17,558 nucleotides of DNA, from the NCBI GenBank assembly GCA_028287225.1, contig JAQBPZ010000204.1:1-17558 (forward strand), read 5' to 3'. Below the pieces are notes generated by a model. That model was not told where the DNA came from, did not search any database, and saw only the letters and a program-made list of their open reading frames with translations. The translations under genes and the position numbers were made by a program. The DNA comes from Gemmatimonadota bacterium. GTDB taxonomy: Bacteria; Gemmatimonadota; Gemmatimonadetes; Gemmatimonadales; Gemmatimonadaceae. Positions 1-11,692 of the stretch are shown here, piece after piece; the first letter of the stretch is position 1, and every line of letters starts with the position of its first letter.

Positions 1-3000
1 CGCTCAAGGAACGGTTCACCGCCGCGGGCGAGCGGTTTCCCGAGATCCGCGTCGCGGTTCGCACGGGCGACACGAGCGCCTCCGCGCGCGCGAAGATGCT
101 GCGCAAGACGCCGCACATCCTCATCACCACCCCCGAGTCGCTGCACATCCTGCTCACGAGCGTGCGCGGGCGCACGATCTTCAGCGCGCTGCGCGCCGTG
201 ATCGTCGACGAGATCCATGCGGTGGCCGGCACCAAGCGCGGGGCACACCTCGCGCTCACGATGGAGCGCCTCGTCCGCCTCGCCCCCGAGCCCCCGCAGC
301 GCATCGGCCTCTCGGCCACGCAGCGGCCGCTGGAGGAGATCGCGAAGTTCCTGGGCGGCATGGACGTCCGGGAGACCCAGCCAGGCACGCCGCGCCCGGT
401 GCGCATCGTCGACTGCGGGCTCGTGAAGCGCATGGAGACGCGGGTCATCTCCCCCGTGGAGGACCTCGCGAACGTCGGAGGGACGATCTGGACGTCGGTC
501 GCCCCCCTCGTGCTCGACCAGATCCGCGCCGCACGTACCACGCTGGTGTTCGTCAACAACCGCGCGCAGGCCGAACGCATGGCCGCGCGCGTGAATGCGC
601 TGAACGAGGAGGAGATCGCCCTCCCGTACCACGGCTCGCTCTCGCGCGAGCGGCGCTTCCTGCTCGAGGAGCGCCTCAAGGCCGGCGACCTGCGCTGCCT
701 CGTCACCACCAGCTCCCTCGAGCTCGGGATCGACGTCGGCAGCGTCGACCTCGTGCTCCAGCTCCAGAGCCCCAAGCGGGTGGCCGCCGCGCTCCAGCGC
801 GTGGGGCGCGCGGGCCACAACATCGCCTCGGTGAGCCGCGGGGTGTTCATCCCGACCTTCCGCGACGACGCCATGGAGCAGATGGCGATCCTCGACGCCA
901 TGCGCAGCGGCGACGTGGAGCCCACACGGGTCGTGCAGAACGCCCTCGACGTGCTCGCGCAGCTCATCGTCGCCATCGTCGCGAGCGAGCTCCCGGCGTG
1001 GACGAGCACTGCGCTGTTCGCCTTCGTACGCCGCGCGTACCCGTACCACGAGCTCACCCGCGCCGCGTTCGACGAGACACTCGCCATGCTGGCGGGGAAG
1101 TACCCGAGCGACGTCGCCGCGGAGCTCGACGCGCGCCTCAGCTGGGACCGCGTCACCGACGAGCTCACCCCCGCGCGCTCGGCACGCATGGTCGCGACGA
1201 TCTCCGGCGGCACCATCCCGGACCGTGGCCTCTACACGGTCAACCTCCCCGACAAGACCCGGCTCGGCGAGCTCGACGAGGAGTTCGTGCACGAGTCGCG
1301 CGTCGGCGATGCCTTCCAGCTCGGCAGCTCCACCTGGCGCATCCAGACGATCGAGCACGACCGCGTCGTCGTGGTGCCGGCACCGGGCGCACCGGCGCGC
1401 ATGCCCTTCTGGCACGGCGAGTTCATGGCGCGCTCCAGCCACCTCACGCGCCGCGTCGGCATCCTGCGCCGCGAGCTGGACGACGCACGCACGCTCGAAG
1501 ACCTCCAGACGCTGCAGGACAAGTATCAGGCCGACGAGCGCACCACCCGCTCGCTGGTGGAGTACGTGCAGCAGCAGCGCGCGAGCACCCGCATCGTCCC
1601 CGACGACACGCACCTCGTGCTCGAGCACTTCCGCGACGAGGTGGGCTCCGTACGCATGGTGCTGCACGCGCCGTTCGGCGGGCGCGTCAACGCCCCGTGG
1701 GGCATGGCCCTCGCCCGGCGCGTGCGCGAGCGGCTCGGCGTGGACGTGCAGGTGCAGACGACCGACGACGGGCTGATGCTCCGCCTCCCCGACATGGGCG
1801 CCGCGCCGCCGGTGGACGTCATCCGCTCCCTGTCGGTGGAGGAAGCGGAGCAGCTGGTGCTCGAGGAGATCGGCCAGTCCTCGCTCTTCGGCGCGCGCTT
1901 CCGCATGAACGCGGCGCGTGCCCTGCTGCTCCCGCGCGGCAACCCGCGCCGCCGCATGCCCCTCTGGCTCCAGCGCCTCAAGAGCCTCGACCTCCTCCAG
2001 GCGGTGCGGCAGTATCCGTCGTTCCCCATCCTGGTGGAGACGTATCGGGACGTTCTCCAGGACGCCTTCGACATGCAGGGGCTCCGCGACGTGCTGGGAC
2101 GCCTCGCGTCGGGGGCAATCACCGTGAAGGTCGTGGAGACGGAGATCCCCTCGCCCTTTGCGGCGAGCCTGCAGTTCGGCTTCGTGATCGATCACATGTA
2201 CGGCAAGGACGCGCCGCGCGCCGAGGAGCGTGCGGCGCTGCTGTCGCTGGACCGCGCCCTGCTCGACGAGCTGATGGGCGGGCAGGGCGCCGACGACACG
2301 ACGCTCGCCATGCTCGACGAGCTGCTCCAGCGCCGGCGCGGCACCGCGCCGGGCCGCCAGGCGCGCGACGTCGACGAGCTCGCACTGCTCGTCGACCGCG
2401 CCGGCGACCTCACCATGGCCGAGCTCGAGGCTCGCGTCGCGCCGGCGGCCGAGCACACCCGCGGCGACCCGCTCGCGACCCTGCTGGCCTCCGGCCGCCT
2501 GGTCTCCACGAGCATCCCCGTGGCAGGCAGGAGCGAGCGCCGCTGGTTCCTCATCGACAGCTACGCGCGCTATGCCTCGGCGTTCGGGCTCACCGCGATG
2601 TCCATGCTCGGCACCGGCGTCGACGACACGCCCCGGCTGGCCACCGAGGTGATCCCCGCTGCGCTGCTCACCGCTGCGCTGACGCAGCGCGCCGCCCGCC
2701 GCGAGGTGCTCTCGCGCTGGCTCGCGCTCGCCGGACCGGTGTCGGTGGACGACGTCCGCGCCCGCTACGACTTCCCCGCGCGCTGGGTGGAGCGGCGGCT
2801 CGAGGAATGGGAGCGCAACGCGGTGCTCGTGCGCGGCACCTTCGGCGCGGAGCGCGCGGTCACGCGCTGGTGCTCGCGCCGGCTGCTGGAACAGGCGAGG
2901 AGGCGAGAGCTTGCTCTCGCCAGGAAATCGATCGAGGCGGTCGGCATCGACTCGTTCGCGCGCTTCCTCCAGCGCTGGCAGCACCTCACCCCCGACACCC

Positions 3001-4298
3001 ACCTGGGTGGAGCGGACAGCATCCCGTCAGCAGTGCGCCAGCTCTACGGCATCGCGCGCCCCGCGGAGGGATGGGAGCGGGACTACCTGCCGGCACGCGT
3101 CGAGGATTATTCGCCCGACGCCCTCGCGCGCCTCGCCGCGTCGGGCGCGCTGGTGTGGGCCGCCGAACGCCGCGACGATCGGGCGGGCGCCTCGCAAGCC
3201 CAGGCCGTGGGACGCATCCGGTTCTTCGAGCGCGGATCGGGACGGCTCTGGCTCGCCGCGCCGCCGGGCGACGACACCCTGTCCGCGAACGCCATCGCCG
3301 TGCGCGATGCGCTGCGCGCGCAGGGCGCCTCGTTCACGCTCGACGTGTCGGCCGCCACCGGGCTCGGCCCCCAGCTCACGCGCGACGCGCTGCGCGAGCT
3401 CGTGGCGGCGGGGCTCGTGACCAACGACACCATCGAGGCATTGCGCGACGTCCTGCGGCACAGGGCGGTATTCCCGGTGAAGCGCGCGAACGAGCCGGAT
3501 CCCACGCGCTGGCTCCCCGCCGACTTCGTGCCGAGCGCGCGGCCGATCGTGCAGCGCCGGGTCAACCCGCGCCGGCTCGCGAAGTGGAAGCGCCCCGATC
3601 GCGAGGAGGTGCAGACGTGGGGGGGACGCTGGTCGCTCGTGCACCTGCCCGGCACCCTTGGCCCCGAGGCCGACGAGCAGGAGCTTGCCGAGCGCATCGC
3701 GCGACAGTGGCTCGCGAGATATGGGATCGTGTCGCGCGACTGGTGGCGCCGCGAACGGCCCGCCGTCGGCTGGCGCGAGATCTACCACGAGCTCAAGCGG
3801 CTCGAGTTCCGCGGCGAGGTGCGGCGCGGCTACTTCGTGGCGGGCCTGGCCGGTGCGCAGTTCGCGCTGCCCGAGGCCGTCGAGATGCTCCGTGCGCCGG
3901 TGGAGGCCGGCGAGCCGGTGATCGCGTTCGCGTCGAGCGACCCGTCCAACGTGTACACCCTCCCCGTGGCGGCGGGCACGGAGGTGGACCCGCTGGCGCG
4001 CCCGCGCGGCGCGGGGGCGCTGCTGGTCACCCGCGCCGGCCGCATCGTGCTCACCGCCGAGCGGCGCGGCTCGCGACTGCGTGTGGCCGCTGGCGCCGAC
4101 CCCGTGGCCGTGCGCGACGCCGCGCGTGTGCTGGCCGAACGGCTCCTCGTGGCGCCCGGCGGCCGCGCGCGGCGTCGCGACCTGATCGTGGAGACGATCA
4201 ACGGCGTGCAGGCGTCGGCGTCGCCCTTCGCCGAAATGCTGCGCGACGCCGGCTACCGGAGCATGGGCACCGGGATGCGGTACTTCGTGACGGGCTAG
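1..4298 (+). CDS. lhr: Lhr-type ATP-dependent helicase, large form, 5'-truncated by the window edge
   Basis: Superfamily 2 DNA/RNA helicase of the Lhr family, a 3'-5' translocase linked to DNA repair. The reading frame is open from base 3 and gives 1431 visible residues; an upstream part with the Q motif and Walker A is outside the window, so the internal ATG at 96 is not the start. Visible motifs are TTPESL (126-143), the Walker B box DEIH (207-218), motif III SAT (312-320), the helicase-C segment with SSLELGIDVG (711-740) and motif VI QRVGRAGH (795-818). The winged-helix and beta-barrel Lhr core follows, then a long C-terminal region typical of the bacterial long form (about 1500 residues). 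It is therefore not the short Lhr-Core form. The gene ends 4 bases before the stop of the convergent gene. Family assignment is firm; the cellular role is inferred from homologues. Confidence 0.95.
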   Translation, partial: LKERFTAAGERFPEIRVAVRTGDTSASARAKMLRKTPHILITTPESLHILLTSVRGRTIFSALRAVIVDEIHAVAGTKRGAHLALTMERLVRLAPEPPQRIGLSATQRPLEEIAKFLGGMDVRETQPGTPRPVRIVDCGLVKRMETRVISPVEDLANVGGTIWTSVAPLVLDQIRAARTTLVFVNNRAQAERMAARVNALNEEEIALPYHGSLSRERRFLLEERLKAGDLRCLVTTSSLELGIDVGSVDLVLQLQSPKRVAAALQRVGRAGHNIASVSRGVFIPTFRDDAMEQMAILDAMRSGDVEPTRVVQNALDVLAQLIVAIVASELPAWTSTALFAFVRRAYPYHELTRAAFDETLAMLAGKYPSDVAAELDARLSWDRVTDELTPARSARMVATISGGTIPDRGLYTVNLPDKTRLGELDEEFVHESRVGDAFQLGSSTWRIQTIEHDRVVVVPAPGAPARMPFWHGEFMARSSHLTRRVGILRRELDDARTLEDLQTLQDKYQADERTTRSLVEYVQQQRASTRIVPDDTHLVLEHFRDEVGSVRMVLHAPFGGRVNAPWGMALARRVRERLGVDVQVQTTDDGLMLRLPDMGAAPPVDVIRSLSVEEAEQLVLEEIGQSSLFGARFRMNAARALLLPRGNPRRRMPLWLQRLKSLDLLQAVRQYPSFPILVETYRDVLQDAFDMQGLRDVLGRLASGAITVKVVETEIPSPFAASLQFGFVIDHMYGKDAPRAEERAALLSLDRALLDELMGGQGADDTTLAMLDELLQRRRGTAPGRQARDVDELALLVDRAGDLTMAELEARVAPAAEHTRGDPLATLLASGRLVSTSIPVAGRSERRWFLIDSYARYASAFGLTAMSMLGTGVDDTPRLATEVIPAALLTAALTQRAARREVLSRWLALAGPVSVDDVRARYDFPARWVERRLEEWERNAVLVRGTFGAERAVTRWCSRRLLEQARRRELALARKSIEAVGIDSFARFLQRWQHLTPDTHLGGADSIPSAVRQLYGIARPAEGWERDYLPARVEDYSPDALARLAASGALVWAAERRDDRAGASQAQAVGRIRFFERGSGRLWLAAPPGDDTLSANAIAVRDALRAQGASFTLDVSAATGLGPQLTRDALRELVAAGLVTNDTIEALRDVLRHRAVFPVKRANEPDPTRWLPADFVPSARPIVQRRVNPRRLAKWKRPDREEVQTWGGRWSLVHLPGTLGPEADEQELAERIARQWLARYGIVSRDWWRRERPAVGWREIYHELKRLEFRGEVRRGYFVAGLAGAQFALPEAVEMLRAPVEAGEPVIAFASSDPSNVYTLPVAAGTEVDPLARPRGAGALLVTRAGRIVLTAERRGSRLRVAAGADPVAVRDAARVLAERLLVAPGGRARRRDLIVETINGVQASASPFAEMLRDAGYRSMGTGMRYFVTG

Positions 4299-4302
4299 CG
4301 CA

Positions 4303-5355
4303 TCACCGTGGCTCGTCGCGGAGGTACTTCACCGCCGCCACGCGCAGCAGCTCGACGCGTGCGGGGGTGCCCCACGACTGCCCGTCCGCCGGGTCGCGCG
4401 TCCACCAGAGCGACACCATCGAGTCGGGCCGGGCGATGTATGGCGAGGGATACGCGAACGTCATGTACCCTTCCATGCGCCGCAGCCCCACGGACCGATC
4501 GAGTCCCATGAGCTGGAAGTCGACGCGCTGCAGCTCGCTCGTGGCGGAGTCCACCCATGCGGTGCCGCCGTAATCCGGCGTCGCGAGGCTGAGCGACGGG
4601 AGGAACTCCAGCGGGAGCATGCGCCGCCCGTCGCGCTCCACGACGCGTCGCGCGACGAGACAGTGGTTCTCCCAGAAGACCGAGTCCGCGAGCGCGCCCA
4701 CGGACAGCGCGAGCGCGCTCACCGTGCCGCCGTGCCCCTGGACGACCGCGCCGGGCCGGTACGGGGTGTTCCAGTCGCGCCGGCTCGTCGAGTCCTTCGC
4801 CACGAGCACCGTGAGCGGCTTTCCATCGACGCTGAAGTACGCCGTGCGGCGCTCGAACGACAGGCGGAAGGGATACGCGTCCCAGAACCTCGCGTACTGC
4901 TCGGCGCCGAAGCGGAGCTGCTCCAGTGCGAGCAGCGAGAGCGCGCTCGGCAGGCTGTCCGCCGTGCCGATGCACGCGTTGGAGGTTCGCGCGGAAGTCG
5001 TTGCGAGCACCACGACACGGGAGAGCGGGATCACGACGGGACCCGCGAAGGTCTCCGGGCCGCCGATGATGGAGCGCTCCACCGGCTGGAAGCCGAGCTG
5101 CCGCACGCGCAGGCGCAGCGCGCCCGCGCTCGGCACGGAGAAGCGCACCTCCCCCCGCCCATCGGTGAGGCGGTGCACCTCGCCGTCGCGCTCCAGCACG
5201 TCGGCGTTCGGAACGGGCCGCAGGGTGCCCTCTTCCACGACGCGGACCACGATGATCCCGTTCGCCACGCGCGCGGGCAGCGACCGTGCGGCCGTGAGCG
5301 CGCCGAGCAGGAGCAGGACGACCGGGAGCGTGCGGACGCGATGGACGGGACGCAT
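4303..5355 (-). CDS. Secreted protein with carboxypeptidase-regulatory-like domain, function unknown
   Basis: 350 residues from the ATG at 5355. This start puts a basic n-region and hydrophobic core (PVVLLLLGALTAA, residues 11-23) at the very N-terminus. The frame also has an ATG at 5400, which would bury that signal, so I prefer the inner one; neither has a clear ribosome binding site. Residues about 35-110 look like a carboxypeptidase-regulatory (transthyretin-like) beta-sandwich: a VPNADV stretch, a TDGRGEVRF turn and an RVRQLGFQPVE strand. The remaining about 240 residues form a polar domain that I do not recognise, with two cysteines (one in NACIG, one in ENHCL) that could pair in the periplasm. 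Such domains usually serve binding or display; no catalytic motif is visible. The gene is divergent from the S8 protease and shares its upstream region, but a functional link is only a guess. Confidence 0.8.
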   Translation of the reverse strand: MRPVHRVRTLPVVLLLLGALTAARSLPARVANGIIVVRVVEEGTLRPVPNADVLERDGEVHRLTDGRGEVRFSVPSAGALRLRVRQLGFQPVERSIIGGPETFAGPVVIPLSRVVVLATTSARTSNACIGTADSLPSALSLLALEQLRFGAEQYARFWDAYPFRLSFERRTAYFSVDGKPLTVLVAKDSTSRRDWNTPYRPGAVVQGHGGTVSALALSVGALADSVFWENHCLVARRVVERDGRRMLPLEFLPSLSLATPDYGGTAWVDSATSELQRVDFQLMGLDRSVGLRRMEGYMTFAYPSPYIARPDSMVSLWWTRDPADGQSWGTPARVELLRVAAVKYLRDEPR

Positions 5356-5522
5356 GTGGAGGCCGAAAGGAGACCTGGTGAAGATGCGCGGCCAGGGCAT
5401 CCGGGCGCCAGCCGGCGCTGGCCTGCGCCCGTGTCAGGGGCGCTCCCACGTCCGCTTGCGCGCTCGGACATTTGACCGTAGCGTCTGGGGAAACGCCATT
5501 CGCGATGCAGCGGGTGGACGAC

Positions 5523-5538
5523 GCCGGAATATTCCGGC
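5523..5538. promoter_or_regulatory. Perfect 16-bp palindrome, candidate operator
   Basis: The sequence GCCGGAATATTCCGGC reads the same on both strands and ends 28 bases before the protease start codon. Its AT centre in a GC-rich context resembles a dimeric repressor site or a small leader hairpin. No regulator is known for it; the role is inferred. Confidence 0.35.
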
Positions 5539-5553
5539 CATCCTCATCAGGTC

Positions 5554-5558
5554 AGGAG
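5554..5558 (+). promoter_or_regulatory. Ribosome binding site of the S8 protease
   Basis: AGGAG lies 8 bases before the ATG at 5567. It decides the start: the frame is open far upstream (an ATG at 4619), but only 5567 combines a Shine-Dalgarno sequence with a lipoprotein signal peptide. Confidence 0.75.
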
Positions 5559-5566
5559 ACCCCACC

Positions 5567-7261
<1,695 letters not shown>

Positions 7262-7290
7262 CCACGATGCAGCGGTAGGCGGGTTCGAAT

Positions 7291-7321
7291 GGCCGGGCGT
7301 CCATCTGGACGCCCGGCCTTT
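7291..7321. terminator. Intrinsic terminator, probably bidirectional, between convergent genes
   Basis: A perfect inverted repeat pairs 7291-7303 (GGCCGGGCGTCCA) with 7306-7318, giving about 12 paired bases around a 4-base loop, followed by TTT. It lies 30 bases after the protease stop and 36 bases before the stop of the convergent oxidoreductase. The T tract is short on both strands, but the stem is very stable. Confidence 0.85.
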
Positions 7322-7356
7322 CGTGTACCCCGTCCCGTGCGCCCGCTGCCGGACGG

Positions 7357-9963
<2,607 letters not shown>

Positions 9964-10103
9964 GGGGGCCTCCCCGGAGATGGTCGAACGGTGCGGCGGC
10001 ACTCCACGGCGCCACCCCGTTACATCCCCCGCAAGCCGCACTCCACGGGCGCGTTCATCCCGCCGGGCTTGCGAGGCAGCCTGCCACCCCCATAGATCGC
10101 AGC
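9964..10103. promoter_or_regulatory. Divergent intergenic region between the oxidoreductase and the M20 peptidase
   Basis: This 140-base spacer must hold promoters for both genes. An 11-base direct repeat GCACTCCACGG occurs at 9999-10009 and 10038-10048 (39 bases apart). An 8-base inverted repeat pairs CGCAAGCC (10030-10037) with GGCTTGCG (10066-10073). The ribosome binding site of the oxidoreductase is at 9969-9973. No clear -35/-10 pair is visible, and the M20 gene lacks an evident Shine-Dalgarno sequence. Confidence 0.3.
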
Positions 10104-11669
10104 ATGACCCACTCGCATCCTCTGCGTCCCCTCCTCGCCCTCGCCGCGGCGCTCGTGCTCGCCCCGGCACCGCTCCGCGCGCAATCCGCACCCGTCAGCG
10201 CCGACTCCCTTCGCGCCGTCGTCGCCCGGTACCGCGCGGCGCACGAGCCCGAGATCCTCCGCGAGCTCGCCGATCTGCTCGCCATCCCCAACCTCGCCGG
10301 CGACAGCGCCAGCATCCGGCGCAACGCCGCCGCCATCGCCGGCATGATGACGCGGCGCGGGATCGCCGTGCGGATGCTCGAGTCGCCCGCGGGCGGGCCG
10401 CCGGCAGTCTTCGGCGAGCTCACCACCCCGGGCGCCACGCGCACCGTGGTGCTCTACGCACACTACGACGGCCAGCCGGTGGAGCCCGCGAAGTGGGCCA
10501 CGCCGCCCTGGCAGCCGACGCTGCGCGACGGGCCGCTGGAGCACGGCGGCAAGGTCGTCCCGCTCCCGGTCGCCAGCGGCACGGCTGGCCCGGAGTGGCG
10601 CCTCTACGCCCGTTCGGCGGGCGACGACAAGGCGCCCATCGTCGCCATGCTCGTGGCGCTCGACGCGATGCGGGCGGGCGGGATCCGGCCCGGCGTCAAC
10701 CTGAAGTTCTACTTCGACGGCGAGGAGGAGGCGGGCAACGCGCACACCCGCGCGATGCTCGAGCGCCATGCCGCCCTGCTCGCCGCCGACGGCTGGATCT
10801 TCGCCGACGGACCGGTGCACCAGTCGCGCCGGCAGCAGGTGGTGTTCGGCGTGCGCGGCGTGACCGACGTCGTGATCACGGCGTACGGCGCGACCCGCGC
10901 GCTCCACAGCGGCCACTACGGCAACTGGGCCCCGAACCCGGCGGTGGTGCTCGCGAACTTCGTGGCATCGCTGCGCGACGTGGACGGACGCATCCTCGTG
11001 CCCGGCTACCTGAGCGACGTCCGGCCCATCTCGGCGGCGGACCGCCGCGCGCTCCGCACCATCCCGGTGGTGGACAGCGCGCTGCGCGCGGATCTGGGGC
11101 TCGGCGCCACGGAGGCGAACAACGCGCTGCTGGCGGAGCGCATCCTCCAGCCCGCGCTCAACGTGCGCTCCTTCCACGCCGGCCCCACCGGCGCCGCGGC
11201 GAACGCCATCCCCACCGAGGCCACCGCGTCCATCGACTTCCGCCTCGTTCCCGACCAGCGGCCGGCACGCATCCGCGAGCTGGTGGAAGCCCACGCCCGG
11301 CGGCAGGGCTACACGGTGCTGCACGCCGCGCCGGACAGCGCGACGCGACGCGCCCACGGCCGTCTCCTGCGCTTCGACTGGGGCGCCGAGGGGTACGCCG
11401 GTCAGCGCACGCGCGCCGATACGCCCATCGCCCGCGCCGTGGTGCGCGCGGTGACCGACGGACTCGGTGCCCCGGTGATCGAGGTGCCGATCCTCGGCGG
11501 CAGCCTGCCGACGGCGCTGTTCGCCGACGCACTGCACGCCCCGCTCATCGTGCTGCCCATCGCGAACCACGACGACAACCAGCACGCCGCCAACGAGAAC
11601 CTCCGCCTCCAGAACCTCTGGGACGGCATCGCCGTCTTCGCCGGCGTACAGGCGCTGCTGCGCTGGTAG
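10104..11669 (+). CDS. Exported M20-family metallopeptidase
   Basis: 521-residue zinc hydrolase of the M20 family (carboxypeptidase G2/ArgE/DapE/dipeptidase type), with an N-terminal signal peptide ending about PLRAQSA (residues 24-30), so it is expected in the periplasm. Visible metal-site motifs are YAHYDGQPV (His120, catalytic Asp122), SAGDDKAP (bridging Asp174), DGEEEAGN (Glu207/Glu208 base and ligand), FADG (Asp235) and the C-terminal HDDNQHAANEN (His494). His269 and His271 lie in the HSGHYG segment of the dimerisation domain. The binuclear site therefore looks complete. The substrate is probably a peptide or N-acyl amino acid and cannot be specified. The ATG at 10104 is chosen because it opens the signal peptide; there is no obvious ribosome binding site. 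The amidase gene follows 23 bases downstream on the same strand, so the two are probably co-transcribed. Confidence 0.93.
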   Translation: MTHSHPLRPLLALAAALVLAPAPLRAQSAPVSADSLRAVVARYRAAHEPEILRELADLLAIPNLAGDSASIRRNAAAIAGMMTRRGIAVRMLESPAGGPPAVFGELTTPGATRTVVLYAHYDGQPVEPAKWATPPWQPTLRDGPLEHGGKVVPLPVASGTAGPEWRLYARSAGDDKAPIVAMLVALDAMRAGGIRPGVNLKFYFDGEEEAGNAHTRAMLERHAALLAADGWIFADGPVHQSRRQQVVFGVRGVTDVVITAYGATRALHSGHYGNWAPNPAVVLANFVASLRDVDGRILVPGYLSDVRPISAADRRALRTIPVVDSALRADLGLGATEANNALLAERILQPALNVRSFHAGPTGAAANAIPTEATASIDFRLVPDQRPARIRELVEAHARRQGYTVLHAAPDSATRRAHGRLLRFDWGAEGYAGQRTRADTPIARAVVRAVTDGLGAPVIEVPILGGSLPTALFADALHAPLIVLPIANHDDNQHAANENLRLQNLWDGIAVFAGVQALLRW

Positions 11670-11692
11670 CCAACCCTCACCACCCGCTCACC

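Larger units (their letters stand above)
5356..5566. promoter_or_regulatory. Divergent intergenic region upstream of the secreted protein and the S8 protease
   Basis: This 211-base gap is the only place for promoters of both flanking genes. On the plus strand a TTGACC box at 5472-5477 could be a -35 element, but the matching -10 (around 5495-5500) is poor. A perfect 16-base palindrome lies at 5523-5538 and a good ribosome binding site for the protease at 5554-5558. No promoter is clear for the minus-strand gene. Confidence 0.35.

Noticed and set aside
998..4573. 1191-codon open frame on the plus strand
   Set aside because: It overlaps the helicase in a different frame, is extremely Arg/Ala/Pro-rich and shows no motif; the helicase frame explains the region.
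5472..5500. Sigma-70 or ECF promoter upstream of the protease
   Set aside because: A TTGACC box and a GGAAAC box are present, but neither has a convincing -10 partner, so I mention them only within the intergenic entry.
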